Below, in pieces: positions 37,816-50,479 of a stretch of DNA of 64,000 bases (position 1 is the first letter of the stretch; each line of letters begins with the position of its first letter). This DNA comes from Cubamyces lactineus. Its lineage: Eukaryota; Basidiomycota; Agaricomycetes; Polyporales; Polyporaceae. The notes below the pieces were generated by a model that saw only the letters and a list, made by a program, of their open reading frames with translations, made no database searches and had not been told where the DNA came from. Where the stretch lies: NCBI GenBank assembly GCA_022376465.1, contig JACDTU010000023.1, positions 1 through 64,000 on the forward strand. The letters run 5' to 3'. A program made the position numbers and the translations under genes.

Positions 37816-38059
37816 AGCTTCGAGCGCAAGACGAAGCAGCGGCGCCTGGCCTGAGCAAAATCGACGACTAGCAAGACCTCAGCAAGGAGTCTGAAGGGAT
37901 GGGCGTGTAAAGGCTCTCGGGACTCGAGGCGCTGGTCCGAACGCGAGCGCTGTCCAGAAGCGTGCTTACGTAACAATTTGCTATCTCTTCATCTTGCTTG
38001 TACGTACTTGGTACGATCATCTGTGAGGATCATGTAAGTACGGGCCGATACACACAGAA

Positions 38060-38130
38060 TGCTCTTTTGCCCAGCTGGTGGGGCACTGGGTTGACCACAG
38101 GACGTCGCTGGTTCGAAACTGCTTGTGACA
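38060..38130 (+). other. Possible tRNA-derived relic
   Basis: TTGCCCAGCTGGT resembles a tRNA A box with a GCCC/GGGC D-stem. About 40 bases later GGTTCGAAACT resembles a B box, followed by a T-run (CTTTTTG). The anticodon and T stems do not pair properly, and the acceptor ends do not match. It cannot be a working tRNA; a decayed tRNA or the head of a SINE is possible. Confidence 0.3.
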
Positions 38131-39704
38131 CCTTGCTTTTTGGTTGTCTGCCGATTCTAACGCATGATGGTACGTTCATTGATCCATTAAGTCGCTATAT
38201 CGTACGACTGTCAAACCGCCGATTGTACATGACAGACATGGGAACGGGCCTAGCACACTAATGACCATGGGATGCACTCCCCGAATTCCAAGTAGTCTCC
38301 CTTCCAACTCCGTGTATGCGCTCGGCGGGTGTTCAACGCGTCCCGAGCCAGCTTCCCATAGTCCATGTAGGGGAGGACACGATGCCGGCGGGAGAGGGGA
38401 CAAACGCCAGCGCAAAGGGACAGAGGGATTTCCTGTTGCAGAGAGGCCGTCCCCACACACGCTGCGGTGCGAACGCGGCGATTGACACTGGTGTTGCCCA
38501 GGTAAGGCGACGCGGTCGAACGTTCGGATGGACGCGGCGGAGGGTGCATTTCATACAGTAGCTTCATCTAGCATTAGCAGACCACCCGGACGCACTAGGC
38601 CCCAAGCCAGCACCGAGCCGCTCCCGCCCCGCACACACAAGCTCGCAGCGGGCGAGGAGCGAGTCGCGTTCGCGCGTTTGCGCACGGACGGGTCAGCAGG
38701 GCCCGGTTTATTCTTGGACGCCGCCGCCACGGAGTCCTTCCAAGTTTCCTGGGTGGGCGTGCAATGTATCGGTGCGTGGCCGAGATCGTCGCGCGGTCAG
38801 CTGCCCCGCGCTCGAAGCCTGAGGCCTGAAGCCTCAGCCCCGGGTCCTCAGGCCGCAGCCACATCCCTCCCAAGCACGCATGTGCCCACGCCCATGTCCG
38901 CCGATGCACCGATACACCGACGGACCTTGAATGGAGCAATGCGCAGATACGCTGCTCCTGCTTGTGCTGCGCGTTTGCGACCCAGTCCAGCGGACACGAC
39001 CCTCCGCGATGCCAATGCTTGGGAATGCCCGCTCCGCCGCCAAGGAACCGACCGCAGCGTTTGTCCGCCTGTCCGTCCGACCAATCTGCGGCCGCACACT
39101 CTCGCCAAACGCTGTCGACGTTGCCTTGCCCCTATCACGCCGGGCCAAACGTGTGGGAGCGACCGGGCTCGACCCGTCGTCCCAAGCAGCTCTCTCTGAG
39201 AACGGCTCGCCGCATTGACCGCGCACTGGGCGTCCTACCGCGGGCGTCCGGCTGGACCCTCAAAGTTTGCGTTCGGTTTTGGAACAGGGTCTCGAACGTG
39301 ATGTTGCGCAAACAGGGTGCGTGACGCGGTCCCGTTCTTGCCAGGGGCGGCAGGACGAGTGTCCGAAGCGGACTGTCAAATTCGCTTGCTAGTGCGCGGG
39401 AGTAGTGTTGGACTGCAGCATCCTGCCTTCCACCGCTATTAAACTATCGGGACCTGTGTGCGCGACGTCAGTTGCATCATGGATGGCGTAGTGCGGAAGC
39501 CTTCGCAGAATACCACCGTCCATCTCCCGCGAGTCAGCGACTCACCATACGGCGCTCATCGTCTGTCTTTGGCCGTCTGTGAGCTAAATTGTCTGGTATT
39601 GATGTCACCTAACCTAGCAGCCTGCCCAATCCGTCAGACAATCGCAACAATTGTGAGAGATCAACGGTCTCGCACCATGAGATTGATAGACAACGCATCA
39701 AAGC

Positions 39705-39718
39705 AAAAAAAAAAAAAA
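39705..39718 (+). repeat. A14 homopolymer
   Basis: Fourteen consecutive A residues in the gene-free region. It could be the tail of a retroposed sequence, but no target duplication was found by eye. Confidence 0.8.
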
Positions 39719-41280
39719 TGAGGATTTGCGGAATAATCATGGCGTACAGTGACTGTCAATCACTGCGGCCGTGCCTATCTCATTGAGCTGCAATATCCCG
39801 CCCCGTCAACGGCTCGTTCCCGACCACCCCGCGGGAAGCGGAAAGAGAGGTGCGTCGAAGGCTCAACGCCTAGTTCCGACACGTGATCGGGTCACACACG
39901 TCCAACCCCGCCGCGGAACGGTTGCGGTGCCAGCCCGAAGCGGACCACGCACGGACGAAGGCCAGATAATACAAAGGCCGTTGTTACCTCGATCGGCGAA
40001 GGACAACGCAGCACCCTCGCGTCTGAGCTTCTAACGGCGAGAGGTGTCGGTTCCGGAACAATGCCTGCGGTGAGAGTCGGATACTCATTGGTTCGCCTGG
40101 GTGTATGCGTCGATCAATGCGAGGCGCGATGGAGGCGTGTATGACGGAAGTGAGACGACGATAAAGCAAGGTTAAGAGACAAAGATGTCCGGGGAGGATG
40201 AGTGGGCACTGCCGCACTGCACCTCGCGCGTAGCGGCTCGCCTCGCAGGTCCCGCGCGTCCAGATCCGATCATGATCCCGCAAGGCTGATAGCTCACGCA
40301 CCGCACACACGAGCGGGGATTGCGGTTAGCGAGCAAGCAAGCAGGCAGGCCAGGAGCAGCCCGCCGGCTAGGATAAAGGAGCCCGGCGGCGCCAGAGGCG
40401 AGGCCATCATCATACTGTGATCGTTCGTGATGGAAAACCGCACTGACGACGTCCAGCGCCGCTTCGCCGCCCGGCGCCGCCACCGCATTGTTCGTAGCTC
40501 GCGGAAGAAGAAGGAAAGAGAGAACGAGTGAAGATAGATATGCGGGCTATGCGGTCAGCGCATATGGCCGTAACAGAAAGCTGTATGATGGCAGAAAAAC
40601 CAATCCGCAAAATTCGCACCGATTTGATATGAATAACAGATGTGGATACGCATGTAGGAAGGGCGTGTGGAAGGACGAAGCGATATATCCGCCCTCTTCG
40701 GCAATTCCTTAACAAGGCGCGTTGGACGGGACGATGCCTGTCGTGCTACTTTCAAGTTAACGCACGTACCTGCCCATCCAGCGCCTGATAGGCGCACGGA
40801 GATAACTTCATCTAGCAGAAAATTTCCAGCGAGGTCCAGCCGTGCTTCGGTGCCGCATCGAAGAGGCTCGGATATCCAGCGGTGGTCCGACGACGGACGG
40901 ACATAGACGCGAATCTACGCCGACAGGTGGTCGGATTGCAGCAGCATGAGCATATCTCGACCCGTTTAATGAGTACGCTGCGCCGGGGTTGGCACGGCGT
41001 ACCCCTTCCCTCCGCTGCGACAATCAGCCTGGAGGTCCGCGCAAGGCCAACCACCTCAACGGCTTCGCCCAGTCAGCCAGAAACGCGCAGCGAGCCGCAT
41101 GCGACCCACAGCGTCTCCGGCCGCACCAATATCCACCCGTGCAGTTCGGCTCGCTTCGACCGCTCCAGCACGCGTCACGCCACTGTCCAGTCGTATCCAT
41201 ACACGGGCATCCCAAGCCAATCGTCCGCCCCGGCCCTGTCCGTTTGACTACCGTCTGCGAGTCACGGCAAGAACTCTCGA

Positions 41281-41295
41281 GGGGGGGGGGGGGGG
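41281..41295 (+). repeat. G15 homopolymer
   Basis: Fifteen consecutive G residues. Such runs are unstable and prone to sequencing length error. Confidence 0.85.
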
Positions 41296-44200
41296 ACGTC
41301 AGGAACGGTCTGTGGACATCAACGATGCTTCCGCGAAGCGGGTCCGTCGTTTCCCTCGTACGTTGGCGCGCATGTAGTCAGTTCCGGGAAGGTGCCATTC
41401 CGCGAGCCGGCGTCACGCACCTGGTGGGCCGAGCACACCGCGAGTGAGGAGGTGGCGCAGAAGGGAAGCAGCTGCACACCTCGCCCGTCCCATGCGACGG
41501 TGTTGGCAAGCGCTACACGCAGCTCTCGAGGGATGGTCGACCACGAGATGGGGTAGGCCTGATAGACGACCGTATCTGACGGCGCCTCTGTGGCGGGAAG
41601 AGAGCGTCGACGAGGCAGCGGGAGAAAGCGCGGGTGGTCGTCAAGGCAGAAGACGCCGAGTGGGAGCGTCCGCACTAAACTCCTCCACAGACGTGCGTTC
41701 AGACCGCGCCCGCTGCAGCCCTTTGGTAGTACGTCACCACGCCGACGGGAGGGAGACATCCCAGGTTTGCAGCAAACGAGGTCGGGTCGGCGAGCTCGCG
41801 GGGGAACGCCACGCCCGCATAACGCAGCGTTTCATTTCGGCCGGCACTCCTGGTGCACAAAGACGGCCAAAGAGACGGTTAGGCGCCCGACCACCGCCCC
41901 GCTGTGCGCGCCTGTGGTCCGCCGCGGTAGCTTGCGCCCCGTCTGAGTAGCCGCGAGGCTGCTACATAGGCTCAGGCATCAGCGAAAGGCATCGGCGAGG
42001 TCCAGGCGAATATTGGGAGGCGCTGTGGTTGTGGCGGCCGGTCGGTGGCACCGGCGACCAGAGCGGACTCTGCGTTAGACGCGAACAGCCTCCCGTGCCC
42101 GGTACTTACACGGTATTATTTGTGTCTTTTGCCCATGGTTATCGTCGATGGCGGGTAGGCGGGGCGATCTACTGCCTGGGGATGACGGACGCCACAGCGA
42201 ATGCGGCGCACGATCCGTACGAGCCGTGTGGACGCTATGGGCGCCGGGAGGGAAGGCCTAGCAGGTGTCCACTCGGGCAGGCTTGCTCGCCTGACGATCC
42301 TAGTTGCCATAGATCAACGCATCCGATCCCTGCCTTATCCGGGGTAGTGGATGTCGAGTTGTGGGTGCACGCGCATTCCGGGAAGGTGCTGACGCCCTGC
42401 CCGCCCGTCCGAGAAATTCGCGTGGCAAGCGAGGGCTAAGCGCATCCCCCGTCAGGCTGTGGCATGAAGGGGCCTTTCCGATAGACGAGGCCCCGCAGCG
42501 CTGCGCGTGGACGACGGTCGGAGACGAGATACTGGTGACAGCAGCCAGCAGGCCGCAGGCGACACACATCGGCTGCATGATTGGGGGAAAGAGTGTCGGA
42601 GACGGCGAAAGAGGCGAGCCGTATGCTCGTGGTGGACGGTGCAGGGCCAGATGCTGCGGGGGGCTTGTCGCTAGAAGGCAGGTGGGAACCGTGTGCCCGT
42701 TGCAGATCTCTGGCTGAATACAAAGTGTCCTAGCGCACAGCCCGAGAAGCGAGGATGAGGACAGATTGTGGATGGCGGCTCGGGAGCAGAGGAACATGGG
42801 GGGCATGTCGTCTAGCGGGAAACCGCATAGATGCGGTCGAGCGGACGAAGTGGGGGGAGAGGCTGTGTTAGAGCCAGCCAGGGGCAACCCGACATTACGG
42901 CAAGCAGGGGAGGTTGGCACATCGGCACAGGCAGGGAGGAGGCCAGCGGGGGCATTTGGCTGCACAGCCAAGGAAGGAGGATGGGGGTCCGAACTCTGGG
43001 AGGGACGTGACGGTACGGTTTCTAGACGGGAGACGGTCGGCGAAGGAGGCGAGGGAGCACGAGGGTCGACTGCCTTCCTGATGAATCGAACGCGGCGGCG
43101 ATTGAGTCATTAGTAGCACGGATGCACGGCGCGCGTCTGCGGCAGGGGAACCAGTAAGCTATCGAATGCAGGTTTGCCACTTAGCACTGGATTAACGCGT
43201 GGATTTGTGGCGATAAGTGGGTTGCTGCGGGGACCCTAGGACGGGTCCCACAGTCGAGATGGACAGGTGATGGAGCGGGTGATTGGGGCATTCCAGCGGT
43301 CCCAGGGATCTGCCAGTGAGCAGAGGCTGGCCCAGGTTGGCGTCGGAGCCGTTCTCGTATAATGACACGCACGCAGCGAAGCGCCTTCATATTGCGGCTG
43401 TCTCGAGCGTAAAGGAAGCGGGCGGAGGATCTTGTACGTGTCGAGTACGCAACGACGCCCACGCGTGGAGCGGCCACAGCGTCGAGGATCCGGGTCACAC
43501 ATCCGCACCCATCACGCCTTCGCTGAGTTCGGGCGTAGAAAGGCTGGCGCATCGTGGGACGCAGCTTAGGGCTATTTGCGCACCATGGCGCATCTTGGAA
43601 CAATGGGCATGCCGTGGGCACCAACAAGGCGATAAGTGCGATACCGTACTAGCGATACGACAGGTACCCGTGTTCGTATTATGGCCGGAGACCGGCCGCG
43701 ACCAGGCGTCTCGTCCCGCGAGGGATGGGGTGCCCAGGCCGGCCGGTGCTCTATGTATATGATGTGTGCGCGACCCTGGGGGTGGATGGGCCGCAGACGG
43801 CCGGATTTGTCGCCCGAGGCCGGAAGGGAGGCGGGGAGGACTGGCGTCGACGCGGTGGACGGACAGGTGGGCTGGCTTCCGCGCAAGGCCCGATTAGAAG
43901 ACGAGGAGAGGCGGCCCTGCAGAGGAGAGAACAAAAGGGGTCCGTCTGCGTGAGAAAGACGGACCACTTCCGATGCTCCGTTCGCTCCTGATATATCCTA
44001 GGATGATCAGCAACAAAAGAAGGGTCTGCGTCTCGCGCCTCGCAAACTTCCGCGAGCAAACCAGGCAGGTGGGATTCCCGGCGCAGGCGTGGACGGGCGT
44101 GGACCGTCGCGGGGCACGGCGGGGAACACACTGTGGCTCGGGGACGGCGGACACGCTACGCGAGTCGACGTACACATCCAGACGACGCTCATAAGCTGAG

Positions 44201-44991
44201 GCTGATAGCAGAGGATGCTAGACGGGACAGCGAGCGCGCAGAGCCAGCCACTGGGGGACACTGAAACGCGCGCGGCATCAGATGCCGGCACGAGCAGCCC
44301 AGTGCCCACGCAGAACTTTAATTTTGGACGGCATACCGTCGTCGTGGTTGGCTGTCACGCTCAGACGCCCGCGGACCCAAATGCAGCTAGGGCAGGTTCA
44401 AGATGCAATGGCGAGTTGCCACGCCACTGGCTGCCCATGGAGCTCCAGCAGGGCGTGCGAGTCGCGACGCATCCCAACTTTCCGACTGTGTGGTAGATCA
44501 CAAAAGACAGGGGTTTACGTCTGTTGGTGAATGGAATGATACGGTGCGGTCAGGCGATAGTCGTGATGGCCAGGATCTGAGCTCGTGCGTGTGTGCGCAC
44601 GCCGCGTTGCGCGAGGCATCCGAGTCGTGCGTGCAGAGGGGCTCGTCACAGTGAGCAGCGTGGGTGATCAAAACGAGACTTACGAGAACAATGGGGATTG
44701 TTGGGCGGTGCTGTGCTTGCCAGACGAGTACTCACGCTAAGCCTAGCCCTGGCCTGGCGGGAGATTGGAATCAGATTGCAGGCGATGGCAAGCTTGCCCT
44801 AAGCGGAGAATTCAGAGAACCGCGAGATAGAAGAAACGCAGAACGTTCTATACATTAGGTAATCTATTTACTCGAATTGGCGCCGCACATTGCCGTAACA
44901 GAATACAACAGACCTATATCTTCTCCACGCTCCGCTACGCCCTTCTTCCCTCCCCCAACATCGCCCTGCCCTCCCCTTCCCGCTTTGTCCC

Positions 44992-45729
44992 ATGTCCTCC
45001 TATCCCTACAAAAGACGGCGCACCGCGACCTCCGTTCTCGCTGGCGACTTCGACCCCCGTCCTCCCCGCGACGTCCTGACCAGCCTCTTGAACGGCGTAC
45101 CCACACCCAAACCAACCGAGGAGGAGGCTGAGGCGCGTAGGAACAGGAAACGCGAGAAGAAGGAGCGGCAGAGGGAGAAGAGAGACAAGGAGGAAAAGAA
45201 ACGCGCAAAGGCCGCGGCACGCGCCGCCGACAAGGCTGCGCTCGCCAACGTCGCGTCCACCTCTGCCACCGCGCCCCCTGCCCTCCATGGCGCGTCAAAG
45301 CCCACGCTCCCGCCCCCTCGCGTCGCCGCTTCCTCCTTCTGGAAGGCGCGGCCAACGATCATGATCCCCAACCTCCAACGGTCCGCGTCGTTCTCGCCAC
45401 CGCCCATGCACTCGTCCCCTCCCACTACCCCCGGCCCATCTATCTCCTCCCGCACCTCCGCCACCTCGTCCAAGCGGCCGTACACGCCAGAAGATGGCGA
45501 GGATATCGACGGCCGCAACCAGAGCGTCGAGTCGCAGGAACCGCAACCGAAGAAACCAAGAAAGAAGCGCGAGGCCGCCCGCAAGGGCTGGAAGGGCTGG
45601 GTCGAGGGTTCTCCCCCGCCATCGGAGAAGCTCATCAACCTCGACGTTGCCACGATCCTTCCGGAGCGCAAGACGAGGAGTGGGAAGAGCTTCGACGCTA
45701 TCGGCGTAGGCAAGGAGGGTTGGGTCTAG
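44992..45729 (+). CDS. Basic, low-complexity protein of unknown function, 245 aa, single exon
   Basis: The start ATG follows a CT-rich leader (CCTCCCCTTCCCGCTTTGTCCC), a common fungal core-promoter feature, and the ORF ends at TAG 45727. The N-terminus MSSYPYKRRRTATSVLAGDF is followed by PRDVLTSLLNGVPTP. A strongly charged helix (residues 43-75, EKKERQREKRDKEEKKRAK) is likely a coiled coil or nuclear-localisation segment. A Ser/Pro-rich middle (IMIPNLQRSASFSPPP) and basic motifs KKPRKKREAARKGWKGW come near the end. It ends with an orderly block (LDVATILPERKTRSGKSFDAIGVGKEGWV) that may be the conserved part. Probably nuclear; no function assigned. Confidence 0.75.
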   Translation: MSSYPYKRRRTATSVLAGDFDPRPPRDVLTSLLNGVPTPKPTEEEAEARRNRKREKKERQREKRDKEEKKRAKAAARAADKAALANVASTSATAPPALHGASKPTLPPPRVAASSFWKARPTIMIPNLQRSASFSPPPMHSSPPTTPGPSISSRTSATSSKRPYTPEDGEDIDGRNQSVESQEPQPKKPRKKREAARKGWKGWVEGSPPPSEKLINLDVATILPERKTRSGKSFDAIGVGKEGWV

Positions 45730-47863
45730 ACGTGGTGCGTGTCCCGCCTTTGTTTACGGTTCGATTGTCCTCATTCATGCGCCAGATTCCCGTCAATCCC
45801 CAGTGCTCTCTCCCGCGTACCGTACGTCCTTGCGCATGCTGCTATTTTTCGCTCGTTGCTCGATACACATACCAAACTCCATATACTGCCGGCTGGTTTA
45901 TTCCCTTCATCGCGAGACTCTCCTCTCGGGCTGTTTCTTTTTGGTCAGTACCTCATTGTTCATGTCGTTGCTAGGGCTTCAACACTATCGCCAACCATCT
46001 TGTATACATACGTCGCTACCTGTGCAGTTTGACAACACGAAAGAATATCCATGGTTATATCCTCCCCCCGTGGAATGCTTCAATCCCTCGATGTACAAAC
46101 TCCTTTGTTCCCTCTTTGTCCTTCTCCATGCGTAATCGTCACCTGTACATGCATGTGCTCCGACGCTTTGTATGATATGCGCAAGCGCTCCAAATTGGAC
46201 CATCGTTTTTACCCCATCGCTTGCTCTGAAGCCACCATGACGTGCACCCGTACGCACCAGCGGCGCCCTGGCGTGATGCTGTAATGCGCCTCCCCCACAC
46301 TGACAGGTCGTAGGAAGCGAACTTGCATCTGCCAATGGCACAGAGCGCCCGAGGCCAGACCAGGTTCGCGCCGTCAATGCCAATCGACACCATGCCACAA
46401 TGGCCGCCCGCGGTTGACACCTAGACGTAGTGGACCCGCTGGACGCCCGTCGCCTGACCGCATGTAGATTCTGATATCACGCTCAGCGCGGGCGCGGCGT
46501 GACAAATGGAGAGTGTGTCCCGCAGCAGAGATTCGAGAAGATGAACCCACACGTTGGCTTGGGGGCCACGGCACAGCGCCAGGCCAGGGCCGCCCTAGAT
46601 CCATCGAACGAAGTCGGGCGTCCGTGCAGTGTGCACTGGCTCTCAGGCTCCCCACGGCGACGACAACGGCGCAATGGGCGAAGTGGACAAGCCATCCCCA
46701 TGACATCGCCGCTTTTGCTTTTCCGAAGGGTGGTGCGCGCGCCTGTTCCTGTTCGGCATTGTAGTAACTTACAACGCGCCCGCAAGGGACGGCGTGACGG
46801 AGCTGCAACCTTCTCAGAAGTTAGCCACCCGCCTCGTTGGGGCGCGCTCTTTGTTCTCGCCCGACGTCGTTCGAAGCCAGCGGGGCGCAGCCGGCATGCG
46901 CTGCCGCGAGGACCCTTACGGTCGGGCTGTTCCTTCCGCCGTGCGAGTACAAATGCAATTGTGCGAGTGCGACACGGTGATGAACTTTGCACTATGCACG
47001 TTGATGGTTGTTTTACAACGCCAGTGAGACGGCGGGCGCGGTGGTACATACATACTTTGTTGGGTGCATTCACGGTGCGGTGCGTCTGTGCCTTGTCGCC
47101 GCGGTTCGGGCCCCCGCCGGCCGATCGCAGAGTGGATCGAGCCGATCGAGTCGTCCACAGCTCGGAGGAGCGAGACACAGCAATCTGATCATGCGCCCTC
47201 CATTGTGTTGTTGTCCGTTGGGATCCCACCCAGCGGGGGGACGTAATCAACCACGAACGGCTGCGGGGAAGTGCTGGGACGCCTCCCACCGCAGCCGTGA
47301 CACGTCTCCTGGGAGCGTCGCGCGGAGGACGAGACGGAGTCGGGTGGTGTGCGATGCGAAACGACCCGGCGGGGGCACTGCTTTCACGGGTAGAGTCGTC
47401 GGCTCGGGAGCCGCCCTGCTGCTTCGAGGCAATCTCAGCTTCCAGCTCCGCGTGGGCGCCTAGTGCTGCGGGCACTGCGACAACCAGGTATGCCTGATTT
47501 GGAAGGACGCGCCCGGAGTGCGTCCGCCGGCGGCTCCGGAGAGTCGCGCTTCTGCTCATCACCGCCATCCCGACGCGTTCGGTCACTCCTTCGCTCTTCC
47601 GTCTGCTCTCTTCTTGCCATCGTCCGTCGGCCCCGCTCTTCGTCTACTCAGTCTCTCGGACTGGCTGCCAAGGAGTGACGTAATCTCAGCTACTTCACTA
47701 GTCATCGCTGGCAGGAAAACTTCGCTCGTTCTCTCGACTGAGCTGATTCAGACCAGGCCGACTGCTGACGAACCTCAGCATCTTCGACTGCAGCTCCGAC
47801 GGAGTCTGTCTTGCTGACTGCGACCTCCGACTGGACCATCGCCTGCGGTAGCCTGCGACAGTC
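45730..47863. other. Intergenic, no gene supported
   Basis: 45730-46140 is T-rich and probably holds the 3' end of the preceding transcript. 46140-47700 is GC-rich, with long but low-quality frames on both strands. The last 160 bases lead into mtg1. Confidence 0.5.
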
Positions 47864-50479
47864 ATGCTGACGCACATCCCGTTCCCACCGCTGCCGGCGC
47901 CACCGTCATGGTTCCCCGGACACATGCTGCAGTTCCAGCGCATGCTGCCGACGCTGCTGAACAAGACGGACGTCGTGCTCGAGCTCCGGGACGCGCGGCT
48001 CCCGCTTACGAGCATTAACCGCAACTTCGAAGGTATGTGTACCTCTACACGTATGCTTTGTGTTTCTCCGTTCGGGGTCCGGTGGGGTGGCTGTATGCGC
48101 GAGACTGCGCCCTTGGGGCTGTGGGGAACGTCTGCATTGAATTGGTGATATTTGCGGGGCGGGAATGGGGACCTGTGCGAATATCCAGATCCTGGTAAGT
48201 GGGCTGCAAGGCGGTGGGGCTATGTCCGTTCGCCATGCGGTTCCTCCGCTGCGGCAGCATCGGCTGTGCGCTCCTACCTCACCTCAGCCACCTCTACACG
48301 GAAATTCGGGTGGGGCACTCCGCTCGTGCGGGCTGCGCCGTCTCCCTAAAGATATAGTGGGCTCGTATATGCCCGTGGAGTCAGTGGGGAAAAGACTGGC
48401 AGTTTGCAGTTTGCCACCCGATCCTGCGGGCGTGAGTGCCACTGTAGAGGTGACGCAGATTTTCCGCCGCTGGACAGGACGTGTCTCCGTTCGGTGAGAT
48501 CGGCGACGGCCATGCCTGAGAATTCGCAGACGTGATACATTTTTTCTGGCCAACCTTCTTCCCCGCCCCTTTCCGGTGCGTCTGGAAAATAGGCAGCCAT
48601 CGCGTCTGTGACTGTTTTGCATCACAGCATGGTAGGAGAAGCGTTTCATCCGGGGATCGGCCAGAGGTCTTGCCCACATACCGCGCACTCAACTCCTATC
48701 CCATAAATACTTCAACATTCACCATCTCGTCAGTGCACTCGACCAAGAGGATGGATGTCGTATTACTGGCGAGGCGGTGGGCCTACATGCCTGTGCTACA
48801 TGCTGTGACCGTCTGCCCCAGACAATTGCTTGCACGTCTGCAATGAACCCACCCATCTTCATCTACCATTCGAAATAGGGCTTCCATACAACGTCGTCAA
48901 GTCACTCCTAACACCATATGTCTTGCAGGTGCTCTACAAAAGTGGAGGCGCGAGCGTAGCAAAGGAATTGTGCCTGGTGCGCCAGGCACCGTAGGCGCTA
49001 ATGCTACGGCACCGGACGCGAGTCCTATAGCAGCTCCAGCTTGCGAGCGTATCGTCGTCTTTAGCAAACGCGACCTGGTTCCTGAGTGGGGCATCAAGGT
49101 CAGTGCCTAGCATACACCCATCAACAACGACAAAGCCCGACCGTTCTCCACAGCCATTCCAGCGCGCGATGACCGCTAAATATCCCGACCAAAGAGTTTT
49201 CTTTGCTTCGTGGAATCGTACGCGCGATATCAAGGCGTTGAACGAGCTGCTAGTCAGTATGTCTCCGCAATTTTACGGCCTCATGGCTCCATGACTAAGG
49301 CTTGCTGCATCACGAAGGCGTTGCCAAAGAACACCCGCACCGGCCGGAGCTCAACGTCCTGGTTGTCGGAATGCCCAACGTCGGTAAATCCACCTTGCTG
49401 AACGCCCTCAGGAGTATCGGCATTGCCGGACGTGCGTTCAACCTCTTCTTTGTTCCTCAAACCCCTTCTACGTTCTCCTACTCACCCGCTCTGTCGCCGC
49501 GTCTTTAGCAACCGCGAAAGCGCTCCGGACATCTGCGCAGCCGGGCATGACGCGTGTATTGTCGACACGTCTGAAGCTCTCGGTCGACCCGCTCGTCTAT
49601 GCGTACGATTCGCCGGGCGTAATGTTACCCTTCTTGGGCAGAGGTGACAAAGGCGCCGAGAGGGGCGTCAAGCTAGCTTTGATAGGTCAGTTGAGATGCC
49701 CCACTATGTTCTCAGCTCCTGGTCGGAGTGCCACGCCTGTCCGCCGCAGAGTTGCTGACCGTTGATGAACTCTTTCTGTGTGCGGCGGGAATAGCCGGGA
49801 TCAAGGAGGGCCTGTACGACACGGAGACGCTCGCGTCGTATTTATTGTACCGGATGAACGTGCTGGACCCTGTCTGTGAGTATCCTGCCTCATGCTCGCC
49901 TTCCACCGTAGAACGCAAGAAGTCTGACGCCGTCTTTCACCCTCTCGCGTTTTGTGCTCCTTCCACTCTTCCATTCCACGGCGCCCCCGGCTGCATACTA
50001 TAGCCCCAGCATATCTACGGCTACTCCCGCCCAATACGCCCCCGCTGCTCTTTGTGCAAGATTTCCTCGAGCTCTTGGCACAGCGACTATGCATGCTTAA
50101 GCGGGGCGGAATTCCCGACACCTCTCGGGCTGCGGTGTGGTTCATCAAGTGGTGGCGGGAAGAAGGCGGACTTGCGTCTGCCGCCGCCCCGGCGTTGCCC
50201 GACTACGCGCCAGAACTGGGGCTGCAGAGTTGCCGACGAGGCTGGGGCTTCGACCTCGAGTGGGCGGTTGACGCAGCCGAGTCTGGGCGGTACGACGAGG
50301 CTCTGATCCAGGCGAAGATGGAGGAGTGCATTGACCGGTTCGAGGAGGCCGCGGAGGAAGAGGAACGGGACGGCAGCGCGATCAGCTCGACGCAGGAGAA
50401 GAAGAGGGCGAAGGAGATGCAGCGCACGCGCCAGCAAGCACGCACGAGAGCCCGGCTTGCCGCGAAGAAAGGACGGTGA
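47864..50479 (+). CDS. mtg1: Mitochondrial ribosome-associated GTPase MTG1, 435 aa, 7 exons
   Basis: Exons: 47864-48032, 48929-49098, 49154-49256, 49300-49431, 49509-49685, 49795-49875 and 50004-50479. This is a circularly permuted GTPase of the YlqF/MTG1 family, which helps assemble the large mitochondrial ribosomal subunit at the inner membrane. The family motifs appear in permuted order: WFPGHM near residue 16, the DAR-P motif (LRDARLP near 42), G4 as SKRDL for NKxD (near 106), G1 as GMPNVGKST (near 165), a PTAKALRTSAQPGMT segment for G2, and G3 as DSPGV. The C-terminal half contains GVKLALI...YLLYRMN as in the family, followed by a fungal extension with an Arg/Lys/Ala-rich tail. The first intron is unusually long (896 bases); the others are 43-128 bases. 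Confidence 0.9.

Larger units (their letters stand above)
37816..44991. other. About 7 kb without a supported gene
   Basis: Open frames here are short, overlap on both strands and have Arg/Pro/Ser/Ala-rich translations typical of random GC-rich DNA. No run of exon-like frames with splice signals stands out. Landmarks are a tRNA-like relic (38060-38130), an A14 run (39705-39718), a G15 run (41281-41295) and a short GCAA/GCAG microsatellite near 40333-40350. It could be old mobile-element debris, long upstream regulatory DNA of the bHLH gene or non-coding RNA; the sequence does not decide. Confidence 0.5.

Noticed and set aside
38816..38870. A cluster of AGGCCT/CCTCAGG palindromic pieces.
   Set aside because: Short, imperfect and not repeated elsewhere in the window; likely chance in GC-rich DNA.
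42361..43113. Several 90-120 codon frames on both strands in the gene-free region.
   Set aside because: Gly/Arg/Ala-rich translations, heavy overlap, and no splice-linked continuation.
46483..47586. A 367-codon open frame on the minus strand.
   Set aside because: Arg/Ser/Pro/Thr-rich with no domain-like pattern; long frames on both strands here follow from high GC. No splice-linked partners and no promoter features.
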